From positions 868,001-932,000 of the forward strand of contig NZ_VUKA01000001.1 in assembly GCF_008386565.1 (NCBI RefSeq): a stretch of 64,000 bases of DNA, in the 5' to 3' direction. Under the pieces are notes generated by a model that was not told the origin of the DNA, ran no database searches, and was given only the letters and a program-made list of their open reading frames with translations. The position numbers and the translations under genes were made by a program. Positions 8,585 through 16,405 of the stretch are shown in pieces. Each line of letters starts with the position of its first letter. The first letter of the stretch is position 1. The stretch comes from Teichococcus oryzae. Lineage in GTDB: Bacteria; Pseudomonadota; Alphaproteobacteria; Acetobacterales; Acetobacteraceae.

Positions 8585-8608
8585 CGGGCGGGGAGCGATC
8601 CCCGCCCG
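8585..8608 (+). terminator. Intrinsic terminator after the Bug receptor gene
   Basis: Perfect 10-bp stem (cgggcgggga / tccccgcccg) with the tetraloop gcga, beginning seven bases after the stop codon and followed by a modest T-rich stretch (gtctgttt). Confidence 0.6.
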
Positions 8609-8689
8609 GTCTGTTTCCGGCCATTGCCTTGACGGCGCCCCCGTGCGGCCCGAGGCTGTGCGCCGGCTCCTGGAGGGATCATCAGCAGC

Positions 8690-9706
8690 ATGACCGACCT
8701 GCCCCGGCAGATGCGCTTCATCGACCATGGCAAGGGCGGTGAGCCCTCTGTCCTGGTGCCAGCCAATGGCTCCCTCCCGGCGCCGAAGCCGGATGAGGTG
8801 CTGATCCGTGTCATGGCCGCCGGCGTGAACCGGCCGGATGTGCAGCAGCGCAAGGGCCTGTATCCGCCGCCGCCCGGCGCCAGCCCGGTGCTGGGCCTCG
8901 AGGTGGCGGGCGAGGTGGTGGCGGTGGGCGCCGAGGCGCGCCGCTTCCGTGTCGGCGACCGCGTCTGCGCCCTGACCAATGGTGGCGGCTACGCCGAATA
9001 CTGCACCGCCCCCGAGGCGCAGAGCCTGCCCTGGCCCGCCGGCTTCGACGCGGTGCGCGCCGCCGCCCTGCCGGAGAACCATTTCACCGTTTGGGCCAAC
9101 CTGTTCGGCCATGGGCGCCTGGCGGCGGGGGAAACGGTGCTGGTGCATGGCGGCACCTCCGGCATCGGCGTCACCGCCATCATGCTGGCCCGCGCCTTTG
9201 GCGCCCGCGTCATCGCCACCGCCGGCAGCGCGGAAAAGTGCCGGGCCTGCGAAGGCTTTGGTGCTGAGTTGGCGATCAACTACCGGGAACAGGATTTCGC
9301 CGAGGCGGTGCGCGCCCACACCGATGGCCGCGGCGTCGATGTGGTGCTCGACATGGTCGGCGCCGGCTATTTCCAGCGCAACCTCAAGGTGCTGGCCAAG
9401 GATGGACGGCTGGTGATCATCGCCTTCCTGGAAGGCCACGAGGTGGAGCGCGCCGATCTGCGGCCGATCATGATCAAGCGCCTCGTGGTGACGGGCAGCA
9501 CCATGCGCCCGCGCAGCACGGCCGAGAAGGGCGCCATCGCCGACGCGCTGCAACAGCAGGTCTGGCCGCTGCTGGAGCGCGGGGAATGCCTGCCCACCAT
9601 CCATGCCACCTTCCCGCTCGGGGAGGCGGCGGCGGCGCATGCGCTGATGGAAAGCAGCACCCATATCGGCAAGATCATCCTCACGGTGGGTGACCGCACC
9701 GCCTGA
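8690..9706 (+). CDS. NAD(P)H quinone oxidoreductase (PIG3/Qor-like, zinc-independent MDR family)
   Basis: A 338-residue medium-chain reductase of the PIG3 group that reduces quinones or enones with NADPH. The N-terminal catalytic fold has AAGVNRPDVQQRKGLYPPPPG, typical of this group, and no structural-zinc Cys cluster. The Rossmann segment is VLVHGGTSGIGVTAIMLA, followed by INYREQDF and VVLDMVGAGYFQRNL. GGAGG lies 13 bases before the ATG, rather far. The downstream EamA transporter gene starts on the last base of its stop codon (TGATG), so the two are coupled. The physiological substrate cannot be inferred. Confidence 0.93.
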   Translation: MTDLPRQMRFIDHGKGGEPSVLVPANGSLPAPKPDEVLIRVMAAGVNRPDVQQRKGLYPPPPGASPVLGLEVAGEVVAVGAEARRFRVGDRVCALTNGGGYAEYCTAPEAQSLPWPAGFDAVRAAALPENHFTVWANLFGHGRLAAGETVLVHGGTSGIGVTAIMLARAFGARVIATAGSAEKCRACEGFGAELAINYREQDFAEAVRAHTDGRGVDVVLDMVGAGYFQRNLKVLAKDGRLVIIAFLEGHEVERADLRPIMIKRLVVTGSTMRPRSTAEKGAIADALQQQVWPLLERGECLPTIHATFPLGEAAAAHALMESSTHIGKIILTVGDRTA

Positions 9707-10569
9707 TGCTGCGCCTGGCCGATCTGCGCCTCCTGCTGGTGGCGGTGACGCTGTTCGGCGGCGCCTGGCCGGTGACCAAGGCCGCCCTCAGCGACGCGAC
9801 GCCGCTCTGGTTCGCGGTGTCGCGCACGCTGCTGGGTGCCCTGGTCGTGGGCCTGGCGCTGGCCGGGCTGCGCCGCCTGGCATGGCCCGGGCTCCGGGAC
9901 TGGCCGGCGATCCTGGCGGTGGGGCTGCTGCAACTGGGGGGCTTCTTCGCCCTGACCCATCTGGCGGTGGCGCTGGTGCCGGCCGGGCGGACGGCCGTGC
10001 TGGCCAACGTCACCATCTACTGGCTGGTGCCGATGTCGGTGCTGCTGCTGGGCGAGAAGGTGTCGCCGCGGCGTTGGCTGGCGGCGGGGCTGGGCCTGGC
10101 TGGCGTCGCGGTGCTGGCGGGGCCCTGGGCGGTGGATTGGAGCCATCCCGGCGTGCTGGGCGGCCATGCCATGCTGGTGCTGGCCGCCTTTCTGTGGTCC
10201 TGCGCCATTATCGCCACGCGGCGTTTCCCGCCCACCCGCACCATGCTGGAAACGCTGCCTTACTGCTTCCTGCTCGGCGGCGTGGTGCTGGTGCCGCTGG
10301 CGCTGCTGCTGGAACCGCAGGGCGGCATCGGTCCCGGCGCCTACTGGCATGCGGGGCTGATCGGCGGCGTGGTGGCGCCCCTCGGCACCTGGGCGGTGAT
10401 CGAGGCCGGGCGCCGTTTGCCGGGCTCGGTGGCCTCGGTCGGATTTCTGTTGGCGCCAGTGATCGGGGTGGTGGTGTCCACCATCTGGCTGGGCGAGCCG
10501 CTGGGATGGGATGTCATACTCGCCGGGCTGCTGATCGGGGCCAGCGTCGTGGTGGCGACGCGCGGATAG
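9706..10569 (+). CDS. EamA/DMT superfamily transporter
   Basis: A 287-residue inner-membrane protein with about ten hydrophobic segments arranged as two EamA repeats. The first begins LRLLLVAVTLFGGAWPVTKAAL. The second begins at about residue 150 (GGHAMLVLAAFLWSCAIIATRRF). Members export amino acids, metabolites or drugs; the substrate is unknown. Its start overlaps the stop of the quinone-reductase gene by one base, and the alpha/beta hydrolase gene follows 13 bases later, so the three appear to form one operon. Confidence 0.9.
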   Translation: MLRLADLRLLLVAVTLFGGAWPVTKAALSDATPLWFAVSRTLLGALVVGLALAGLRRLAWPGLRDWPAILAVGLLQLGGFFALTHLAVALVPAGRTAVLANVTIYWLVPMSVLLLGEKVSPRRWLAAGLGLAGVAVLAGPWAVDWSHPGVLGGHAMLVLAAFLWSCAIIATRRFPPTRTMLETLPYCFLLGGVVLVPLALLLEPQGGIGPGAYWHAGLIGGVVAPLGTWAVIEAGRRLPGSVASVGFLLAPVIGVVVSTIWLGEPLGWDVILAGLLIGASVVVATRG

Positions 10570-10582
10570 GCGGAGGCGTTCG

Positions 10583-11353
10583 ATGCGGCTGAAAGCGGTG
10601 GAGATGGGGCAGGGCGCCGGGGAAACGCTGGTGCTGCTGCACGGGCTGTTCGGACAGGCGCAGAACTTCGCTTCCGTGCAGAAGGTGCTGGCCGGCTCGC
10701 GCCGCGTCCTCGCGCTTGATCTGCGCAACCATGGGGATTCCCCGCACGCTGCGGAGATGGACTACCCCGCCATGGCGGCGGATGTGCTGGAAACGCTGCA
10801 GGACCTGGATACGGGGCCCGTCGCCTTGCTGGGCCATTCCATGGGCGGCAAGGTGGCGATGACCCTGGCTCTTGAGCGGCCCGACATGGTTGCGCGGTTG
10901 GTCGTGGCCGACATCGCGCCGGTTGCCTATCCGCCGGCCTTCCGCCCCTATGCCGAGGCCATGCTGTCCCTCCCGCTGCGCCCGGGCCTGACGCGGCGGG
11001 AAGCCGATGCCGCGCTGGCCGGCGCCATTCCCAATCCTGGCGTGCGCGGCTTCCTGCTGCAGAACCTCCGCCTGGATGGCGAGGCGCCCCGGTGGCGCAA
11101 CGGGCTGCGGGAGATCGCCGCCGCCCTGCCAGTGGTCGAGGCCGCGCCGGGATTCCCTGATGGCACGCGCTATGACGGCCCGACGCTGGTGCTGTCCGGC
11201 GAGCGGTCCGACTATGTTCTGCCCGAGCACCGGCCAGTCTTCCGCGCCCGTTTTCCTGCCGCCCGCTTCGGCAAGGTGAAGGGGGCGGGGCACTGGCTGC
11301 ACGCGGAGAAGCCCGAAGGGTTCCTGGCCGCCCTGGCGGCCTTTCTGGGCTGA
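10583..11353 (+). CDS. Alpha/beta-fold hydrolase, YbfF-type esterase
   Basis: A 256-residue cytosolic serine hydrolase. The oxyanion segment is VLLHGLFGQAQNF, the family block is LDLRNHGDSPH, and the nucleophile Ser is in LLGHSMGGKVAM. The catalytic His is in GAGHWLHAEKPEGF, and the acid residue probably lies near LSGERSDYV. RNHGDSPH is characteristic of the YbfF acyl-CoA/palmitoyl esterase group. GGAGG is six bases before the ATG. It is last in the quinone-reductase/EamA/hydrolase run and ends just before dispersed repeat copy A. Confidence 0.9.
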   Translation: MRLKAVEMGQGAGETLVLLHGLFGQAQNFASVQKVLAGSRRVLALDLRNHGDSPHAAEMDYPAMAADVLETLQDLDTGPVALLGHSMGGKVAMTLALERPDMVARLVVADIAPVAYPPAFRPYAEAMLSLPLRPGLTRREADAALAGAIPNPGVRGFLLQNLRLDGEAPRWRNGLREIAAALPVVEAAPGFPDGTRYDGPTLVLSGERSDYVLPEHRPVFRARFPAARFGKVKGAGHWLHAEKPEGFLAALAAFLG

Positions 11354-11370
11354 GCCAAGCCCGGCTGGAG

Positions 11371-11471
11371 CATTTTCCGTTCGCACTGGCTCACTTCAAA
11401 TGCTCCAGCTCCTTGTTCTGTCGAGCATCTTCACCCGATCAGGCGATCCCGCCTGATCGGGATCTGCTCTA
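11371..11471 (-). repeat. Dispersed hairpin repeat, copy A
   Basis: Read on the minus strand it starts TAGAGCAGATCCCGATC, continues through gggtgaagatgctcgacaga and gagcatttgaagtg, and ends near gtgcgaacggaaaatg. It is nearly identical to copy B at 51563-51645, apart from an extra 18 bases at the tip of the first hairpin. That hairpin is a perfect 12-bp stem (11434-11445 / 11450-11461, loop atcc). A second 12-bp inverted repeat (11364-11375 / 11398-11409) overlaps the far end. The first three bases are the stop codon of the AlkA-type gene. It probably also acts as a transcription stop between two convergent genes. Confidence 0.85.
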
Positions 11472-12143
11472 GATGGCGGCGGGCGCCTTGAAGCGCCCTT
11501 CCTTATTGAGATCCGCCGCCCGCCACAGATACCACGCCGCCGCCGAGCGAAAGGGCGCCCAGCGCAGCCCGATCCCGGCCAGTTCCCTGGGCTTCGGCTG
11601 CGCGTCCAGGCCGGCGGCGAGGCGGTAGCCCTCCCGCACGCCGAAATCATCCACCGGCAGGATGTCCGGCCGCCCGAGGGTGAAGATCAGCAGCATCTCC
11701 ACCGTCCAGCGGCCGACGCCGCGCAGCGCCACCAGCCGCTGGATCAGCTCCTCATCGGGCAGGCGCGCGGCGGCGCGGCGGGTCGGCACCAGCCCGCCCA
11801 CCGTCTTGAGCGCGATGTCGCGGATCGCCGCCTGCTTGGCGCCGGAAAAGCCGCAGCCGCGGATCGCGTCCTCCGGCAGGGCCAGCACACCTTCGGGATG
11901 GGGGAAGTCCTGGCCGGGGAACAGCGCGATCAGGCGGTTCAGCATCGCCTCGGCGGCGCGGCCATGCACCTGCTGGTGGGCGATGGCGCGCACCAGTGCC
12001 TCATAGGGCTCCCGCTTCAGCGGCCTCAGCTTCAGCGGCCCGACTTGCCGGATCACCGGTCCCAGCACCGGGTCACTGGCCAGGTGGGCGCGTGCGAGGC
12101 GCGGTGCCAGGCTGCGCGCCGGCGCGGCGGCGGGGGCCAGCAT
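11469..12143 (-). CDS. DNA-3-methyladenine glycosylase II (AlkA-like)
   Basis: Base-excision repair enzyme removing alkylated purines. The 224-residue product has the HhH-GPD fold: hairpin motif LRGVGRWTVEML with the catalytic Asp in LPVDDFGVREGY. Before it lies the conserved LKREPYEALVRAIAHQQVHG block. It lacks the N-terminal domain of E. coli AlkA and the Fe-S Cys cluster of Nth/MutY, which fits the short alphaproteobacterial form. The start is uncertain. ATG 12143 begins just before the conserved region but has no clear Shine-Dalgarno, while ATG 12215 would add 24 residues. The stop codon TAG is the first codon of the dispersed repeat. It diverges from an MFS gene. Confidence 0.9.
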   Translation of the reverse strand: MLAPAAAPARSLAPRLARAHLASDPVLGPVIRQVGPLKLRPLKREPYEALVRAIAHQQVHGRAAEAMLNRLIALFPGQDFPHPEGVLALPEDAIRGCGFSGAKQAAIRDIALKTVGGLVPTRRAAARLPDEELIQRLVALRGVGRWTVEMLLIFTLGRPDILPVDDFGVREGYRLAAGLDAQPKPRELAGIGLRWAPFRSAAAWYLWRAADLNKEGRFKAPAAI

Positions 12144-12289
12144 CAGCGGGCATCCCGGCGAGAAGGGGCGGCGGATCGAATCGATAGACAGCTCACCCGC
12201 GCAGGATAGGGGCATTGGCGGCGGCGCCAAGCCGCAACGCGGCCGCGCCCCTGACGTTGACCGCCGGGACCGGGAGGGAGAGCAAAGGC

Positions 12290-13741
12290 ATGTCGAAGGA
12301 CAGGGCCCTGGAAGGCGACGTGTTCGAGACGCATGTGCCGGCCAGGCTGGACCGCCTGCCATGGGACCGCTTCCACTGGCTGGTGATCGCGGCGCTCGGC
12401 ATCACCTGGACGCTGGATGGGCTGGAGGTGACGCTGGTCGGCTCCCTGGCCGCCGCCATCCATGAAAGCCCCTCCCTCCGGCTGAGCGAGACGCAGGTGG
12501 GGCTGACCGCCTCCGCCTACCTGATCGGCGCGGTGGCCGGGGCGCTGTTCTTCGGCTGGCTGACGGACAAGCTCGGACGCCGGAAGATCTTCTTCGTCAC
12601 GGTGATCCTCTACATCCTGTCCAGCATCGCCACGGGCTTCTCCTGGGATTTCTGGTCTTTCGCCTTTTTCCGCATGCTGACGGGTGCGGGTATTGGCGGC
12701 GAATACGCGGCAGTGAACTCGGCCATCCAGGAGATGATCCCGGCGCGCAAGCGCGGCACGGTGGACCTCGCGGTGAACGGCACCTTCTGGGCCGGTGCCG
12801 CCCTTGGCGCCGCCTCCGCCCTGGTGGTGCTCGACCCTGACGTGGTGGACCCGGAGATCGGCTGGCGCGCCGCCTTCATCGTCGGCGGTGCGCTGGCCGT
12901 GGTCATCATGTTCCTCCGAAGCTGGATACCGGAAAGCCCGCGCTGGCTGATGACCCATGGCAAGCCCGGCGAGGCCGACCGCGTGGTGGAGGAGATCGAG
13001 AAAGGCGTCGCCAAGCGCTATGGCAGGCCGCTGCCGCCGCTGGAATACGGCCCTGTGCGGCTGAAGCGGCGTGGTCAGGCGACCATGCGGGAAGTGCTGC
13101 ACATCATGATGCACCACCACCGCGAACGTACCGTGCTGGGTGTCACGCTGATGGCCTGCCAGGCCTTCTGCTACAACGCGATCTTCTTCACCTACGCGCT
13201 GGTGCTGACCAAGTTCTACGATATCCCGGCGGCCGAGATCGGCTGGTACATCCTGCCCTTCGCCCTCGGCAACCTGCTCGGCCCGTTCGTGCTGGGGCCG
13301 TTCTTCGACAGCATCGGGCGCCGGGTGATGATCACCGCCACCTATGCCATCTCCGGCATCCTGATGCTGGTTTCGGGCTTCGCCTTCCACCATGGCTGGC
13401 TGACCGCCTGGGAGCAGACCCTGGCCTGGACGGTGATCTTCTTCTTCGCCTCGCCCGCCGCTTCCGCCGCCTATCTGACGGTGGGCGAAAGCTTTCCCCT
13501 GGAAATGCGCGCCATGGCGATTGCCGTGTTCTATGCCTTCGGCACGGCGGTGGGCGGCATCGCCGGCCCGGCCGTGTTCGGCTGGCTGATCGAGGGCGGG
13601 GAGCGGATCTACATCGCCGGCGGCTTCGCCTTTGCCGCCTTCCTGATGCTGCTGGCGGCCTTCACCGAATGGAAGCTGGGCTTCGCGGCGGAGCGGCGAT
13701 CGCTGGAATCGGTCTCCGCGCCTCTCGCGGCCCGCCATTGA
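12290..13741 (+). CDS. MFS transporter, sugar-porter-like
   Basis: About 483 residues with 12 predicted membrane helices. The MFS signature between helices 2 and 3 is GWLTDKLGRRKIFF, and the symmetry-related one is FFDSIGRRVMI. The central loop has the PESPRWLMTHGK block typical of the sugar-porter/NiaP-like group. Early acidic residues lie in TWTLDGLEVTLVGSL. GGGAGG stands upstream of the chosen ATG. The substrate is unknown; similar proteins move organic acids, nicotinate or sugars. It stands alone, divergent from the AlkA-type gene. Confidence 0.93.
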   Translation: MSKDRALEGDVFETHVPARLDRLPWDRFHWLVIAALGITWTLDGLEVTLVGSLAAAIHESPSLRLSETQVGLTASAYLIGAVAGALFFGWLTDKLGRRKIFFVTVILYILSSIATGFSWDFWSFAFFRMLTGAGIGGEYAAVNSAIQEMIPARKRGTVDLAVNGTFWAGAALGAASALVVLDPDVVDPEIGWRAAFIVGGALAVVIMFLRSWIPESPRWLMTHGKPGEADRVVEEIEKGVAKRYGRPLPPLEYGPVRLKRRGQATMREVLHIMMHHHRERTVLGVTLMACQAFCYNAIFFTYALVLTKFYDIPAAEIGWYILPFALGNLLGPFVLGPFFDSIGRRVMITATYAISGILMLVSGFAFHHGWLTAWEQTLAWTVIFFFASPAASAAYLTVGESFPLEMRAMAIAVFYAFGTAVGGIAGPAVFGWLIEGGERIYIAGGFAFAAFLMLLAAFTEWKLGFAAERRSLESVSAPLAARH

Positions 13742-13925
13742 GGCGCGGGCCCAGTTTCCCTTTTGCTGCCGCGCCGCGATCTGCCGCAGGTGGCGGATGA
13801 AGTCGCGCGCGGCCGGCGCCGCCTCGTTGCTGCGGACGCCAACGAGGTCTCACAGCCGGACAGTTTCCAAGCAGGGGGCCTCGCTTCATTATCGCGCTGG
13901 ATAAGAGTGTATTCGGATCTGCCGA

Positions 13926-15248
13926 ATGAAAAAGCCGGCGGAGGGCAATGACAGCCTGCCGCCGCGGGCCCATGGTCCGGGGCAGGAACAGATCACCGCC
14001 CGGATCTTCATGCCCGATACCCTGCCCACGACCCTTCGCGCGCCGCTGCGGGAGGTGCCCTTCATCCGCCGCGGCACGGCCGAGTTCCGCCGTGCCAACC
14101 TCGCCTTCCTGTGTGCCGGCTTCGCCACCTTCGCGCTGCTGTATTGCGTGCAGCCATTGCTGCCGGCCTTTGTTGCGGATTTCCGGATCAGCCCCGCCGC
14201 CAGCAGCCTGTCCTTGTCGCTGACCACGGCGGTGATGGCCTTCTGCCTGCTGGTGGCCGGCGCCTTGTCGGATGCCTGGGGGCGCAAGCCGGTGATGGTG
14301 GTTTCCGTCATGGCCTCGGCGATTCTGACCCTGGCCTGCGCCCTGGCGCCGGGCTGGGAGCTGTTCCTGGGCCTGCGCCTGTTGCTGGGCATCGCGTTGA
14401 GTGGCCTGCCGGCGGTTGCCATGGCCTATATCGCCGAGGAGATGGAGCCCTCCGCGAGCGGCTTCGCCCTGGGCCTTTATATCAGCGGCACGGCGGCGGG
14501 CGGCATGGCCGGGCGCGTCCTCACGGGGCTGCTGCAGGATTGGGGCGGGTGGCACTGGGCGATGGGCAGCATGGGCCTGCTTGGCCTTGCCAGCGCAATC
14601 ATCTTCTGGCGGGCCCTGCCGCCGTCCCGCCATTTCAGCCCACGCCCGCTGGCGCTGGACGGGCTTATGGCCAGCTTCACGCTGCATCTGCGCGATGCCG
14701 GGCTGCGCTGGCTGTTCCTGGAAGCCTTCCTGTTCATGGGCAGCTTCGTGACGCTGTACAACTACATCGGCTTCCGGCTGATCGCGCCGCCCTTCAGCCT
14801 CGGCCCGGGCGCGGTGGCCCTGGTGTTCACCCTCTACATCGTGGGCATCGGCGCCTCGACCCTGGTGGGCGGGCTGGCAGACCGCTTCGGGCGGCGCGCC
14901 ATGCTGTGGGTGATGCTGCTGCTGATGCTGGCCGGGCTGGGGCTGACCCTGCCGCCCTCCCTGCCTTCGACGGTGGCGGGAATCGCGGCCATGACCTTCG
15001 GCTTCTTCGGCGCCCATTCCCTCGCTTCCTCCTGGGTCGGGCGGCGGGCGCAGTCGGCGCGGGCGCAGGCTTCCTCGCTCTACCTGTTCGCCTATTACAT
15101 GGGTGCCAGCCTGATCGGCGCGGCCGGCGGCTGGGCCTGGGCCCGCGGCGGGTGGGGCGGCATTGGCTGGATGCTGGGCGGCATCCTGCTGGTCGCCTTC
15201 CTGGTGGCGCTGCGGCTGTCCCGCCTGCGGCCGGTCGGCCAGGCCTAG
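13926..15248 (+). CDS. MFS transporter, YnfM/Bcr-like efflux protein
   Basis: A 440-residue permease with about 12 helices. Helix 1 is FLCAGFATFALLYCVQPLLP and the loop 2-3 signature is GALSDAWGRKPVMV. The second-half signature is GGLADRFGRRAMLW. The YCVQPLLPAF start is typical of the YnfM/arabinose-efflux-like group. Two starts are possible. ATG 13926 gives a hydrophilic 35-residue lead, and ATG 14010 begins at MPDTLPTTL; neither has a good Shine-Dalgarno. A possible LysR relic lies upstream on the other strand, which fits the common LysR/YnfM gene pairing. The substrate is unknown. Confidence 0.92.
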   Translation: MKKPAEGNDSLPPRAHGPGQEQITARIFMPDTLPTTLRAPLREVPFIRRGTAEFRRANLAFLCAGFATFALLYCVQPLLPAFVADFRISPAASSLSLSLTTAVMAFCLLVAGALSDAWGRKPVMVVSVMASAILTLACALAPGWELFLGLRLLLGIALSGLPAVAMAYIAEEMEPSASGFALGLYISGTAAGGMAGRVLTGLLQDWGGWHWAMGSMGLLGLASAIIFWRALPPSRHFSPRPLALDGLMASFTLHLRDAGLRWLFLEAFLFMGSFVTLYNYIGFRLIAPPFSLGPGAVALVFTLYIVGIGASTLVGGLADRFGRRAMLWVMLLLMLAGLGLTLPPSLPSTVAGIAAMTFGFFGAHSLASSWVGRRAQSARAQASSLYLFAYYMGASLIGAAGGWAWARGGWGGIGWMLGGILLVAFLVALRLSRLRPVGQA

Positions 15249-15265
15249 GCGCTATCCTCCCAGCG

Positions 15266-15451
15266 CTATTTCCCCGGACGCACCGGGGGCGGCATCTCCC
15301 CCGTGCGCTCCGTTTCGCCCTCGGCTTCCTGCCCGGCGGCGACAGGGCGCGGCTTGCGCTCCAGCCAGGGGTTGCGGGGCGGGGTGCCCATCTCGCGATG
15401 CGTGCTTTCGCTGCCAGTGGTGTCGGTGCCAGGCGCGCGTTCCTCGGCCAT
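15266..15451 (-). CDS. Small hydrophilic protein of unknown function (61 aa)
   Basis: Short, charged and Pro-rich (MAEERAPGTDTTGSESTHRE to the end), with no membrane segment and predicted disordered. AGGAG is eight bases before the ATG, which is the main support for it being real. It contains a NPWLERKPRP stretch. In composition it resembles the small proteins of the stress island near 42 kb. It converges on the MFS gene with a 17-base gap and diverges from the GFA gene. No function can be assigned. Confidence 0.6.
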   Translation of the reverse strand: MAEERAPGTDTTGSESTHREMGTPPRNPWLERKPRPVAAGQEAEGETERTGEMPPPVRPGK

Positions 15452-15535
15452 GCGGTGTTCTCCTGAAGGGTGTCCTGCCCTTGCAACGATTGGCCGGAGC
15501 CGGGGTTCCTTGCGGTCAGGCAGGGGAGGATGGCG

Positions 15536-15931
15536 ATGCTCACCGGTGGCTGCCATTGCGGGCAACTCCGCTACGAGGCGGAGGGCGAACCCTTTCACGC
15601 GACTTGGTGCCATTGCACCGATTGCCGCCGCAGCAGCGGCGCGCCGGCCATGGCCTGGTTCAGCATCCTCGCCAGCGGCTTCCGCGTGGTGGCGGGGCGG
15701 CTGCGCTGCCATTCATCCAGTGAACGGGCGCAGCGTGGCTTCTGCCCCGATTGCGGCACCAGCGTGACCTATCACGGCAAGGACCTGCCCGAGGTGGACA
15801 TCGCCACCGCCACGCTGGACGACCCGTCCCTGGTGCCGCCGGAGGACCATGTCTTCTTCGGCAGCCGCGTCGCCTGGATGGTGCCGGCGGACAATCTGCC
15901 GGTTCATCGGCGGGATCGCGGCAAGGGCTGA
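15536..15931 (+). CDS. GFA family zinc protein (glutathione-dependent formaldehyde-activating enzyme/CENP-V fold)
   Basis: A 131-residue protein with the Mis18/GFA zinc pattern: GGCHCGQLRY, then WCHCTDCRRSSGAP, then FCPDCGTSVTY, and the late segment HVFFGSRVAWM. Members bind zinc through these cysteines. A few act on the glutathione-formaldehyde adduct, but most have no proven role, so the enzyme name should not be taken literally. ATG 15536 was chosen because GGGGAGG ends six bases before it; ATG 15530 would overlap that site. It converges on the YnfA gene with three bases between. Confidence 0.9.
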   Translation: MLTGGCHCGQLRYEAEGEPFHATWCHCTDCRRSSGAPAMAWFSILASGFRVVAGRLRCHSSSERAQRGFCPDCGTSVTYHGKDLPEVDIATATLDDPSLVPPEDHVFFGSRVAWMVPADNLPVHRRDRGKG

Positions 15932-15934
15932 GCC

Positions 15935-16264
15935 TCAGCCGGTCCGCGGCGCCAGCAGGATCACCGCCGCGCCGCCCAGGCAGATCAGCGCCCCGGCCAA
16001 GTCCCAGCGATCCGGCCGCAGTCCTTCGGCCAGCCAGAGCCACAACAGGGAAGCGAGGATGTAGATCCCGCCATAGGCGGCATAGGCGCGGCCCGCCGCC
16101 TCGGTTTCCACCAGCGTCAGCAGCCAGGCGAACAGGGCGAGGCTGGCCATCCCCGGCAGCACCCACAGCGCCGTGCGGCCGAGGCGCAGCCAGGCCCAGA
16201 AGGCGAAGCAGCCGCCGATCTCGGCGAGGGCGGCGGCGAGGTAGATCAACAGGCTGCGGTGCAT
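15935..16264 (-). CDS. ynfA: UPF0060 membrane protein YnfA
   Basis: A 109-residue inner-membrane protein with four hydrophobic helices. Family blocks include [31 protein letters not shown] and the closing [17 protein letters not shown]. The fold is related to small multidrug resistance transporters, and the Glu in LAEIGGC is at the usual SMR functional position. Whether it transports anything is not established from sequence. It is single-gene, convergent with the GFA gene. Confidence 0.93.
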   Translation of the reverse strand: MHRSLLIYLAAALAEIGGCFAFWAWLRLGRTALWVLPGMASLALFAWLLTLVETEAAGRAYAAYGGIYILASLLWLWLAEGLRPDRWDLAGALICLGGAAVILLAPRTG

Positions 16265-16405
16265 GCCGCCCAGTGTGCCGCGTGCCCTGTGGGGCCGCCA
16301 TGCCCGTGCCGACGTTTGGCGGTCCGCACCAGCCCGGCGGGATCGGGCCGCTGCCCCAAGGTGAACCGGCCCAAGATAAACCGGCGCCGGCAGGCTGTTG
16401 GCGGC

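Noticed and set aside
15266-15712. Longer 148-codon version of the small protein gene at 15266
   Set aside because: The extra N-terminal part runs antisense through the GFA gene; the inner ATG at 15451 has a proper ribosome site.
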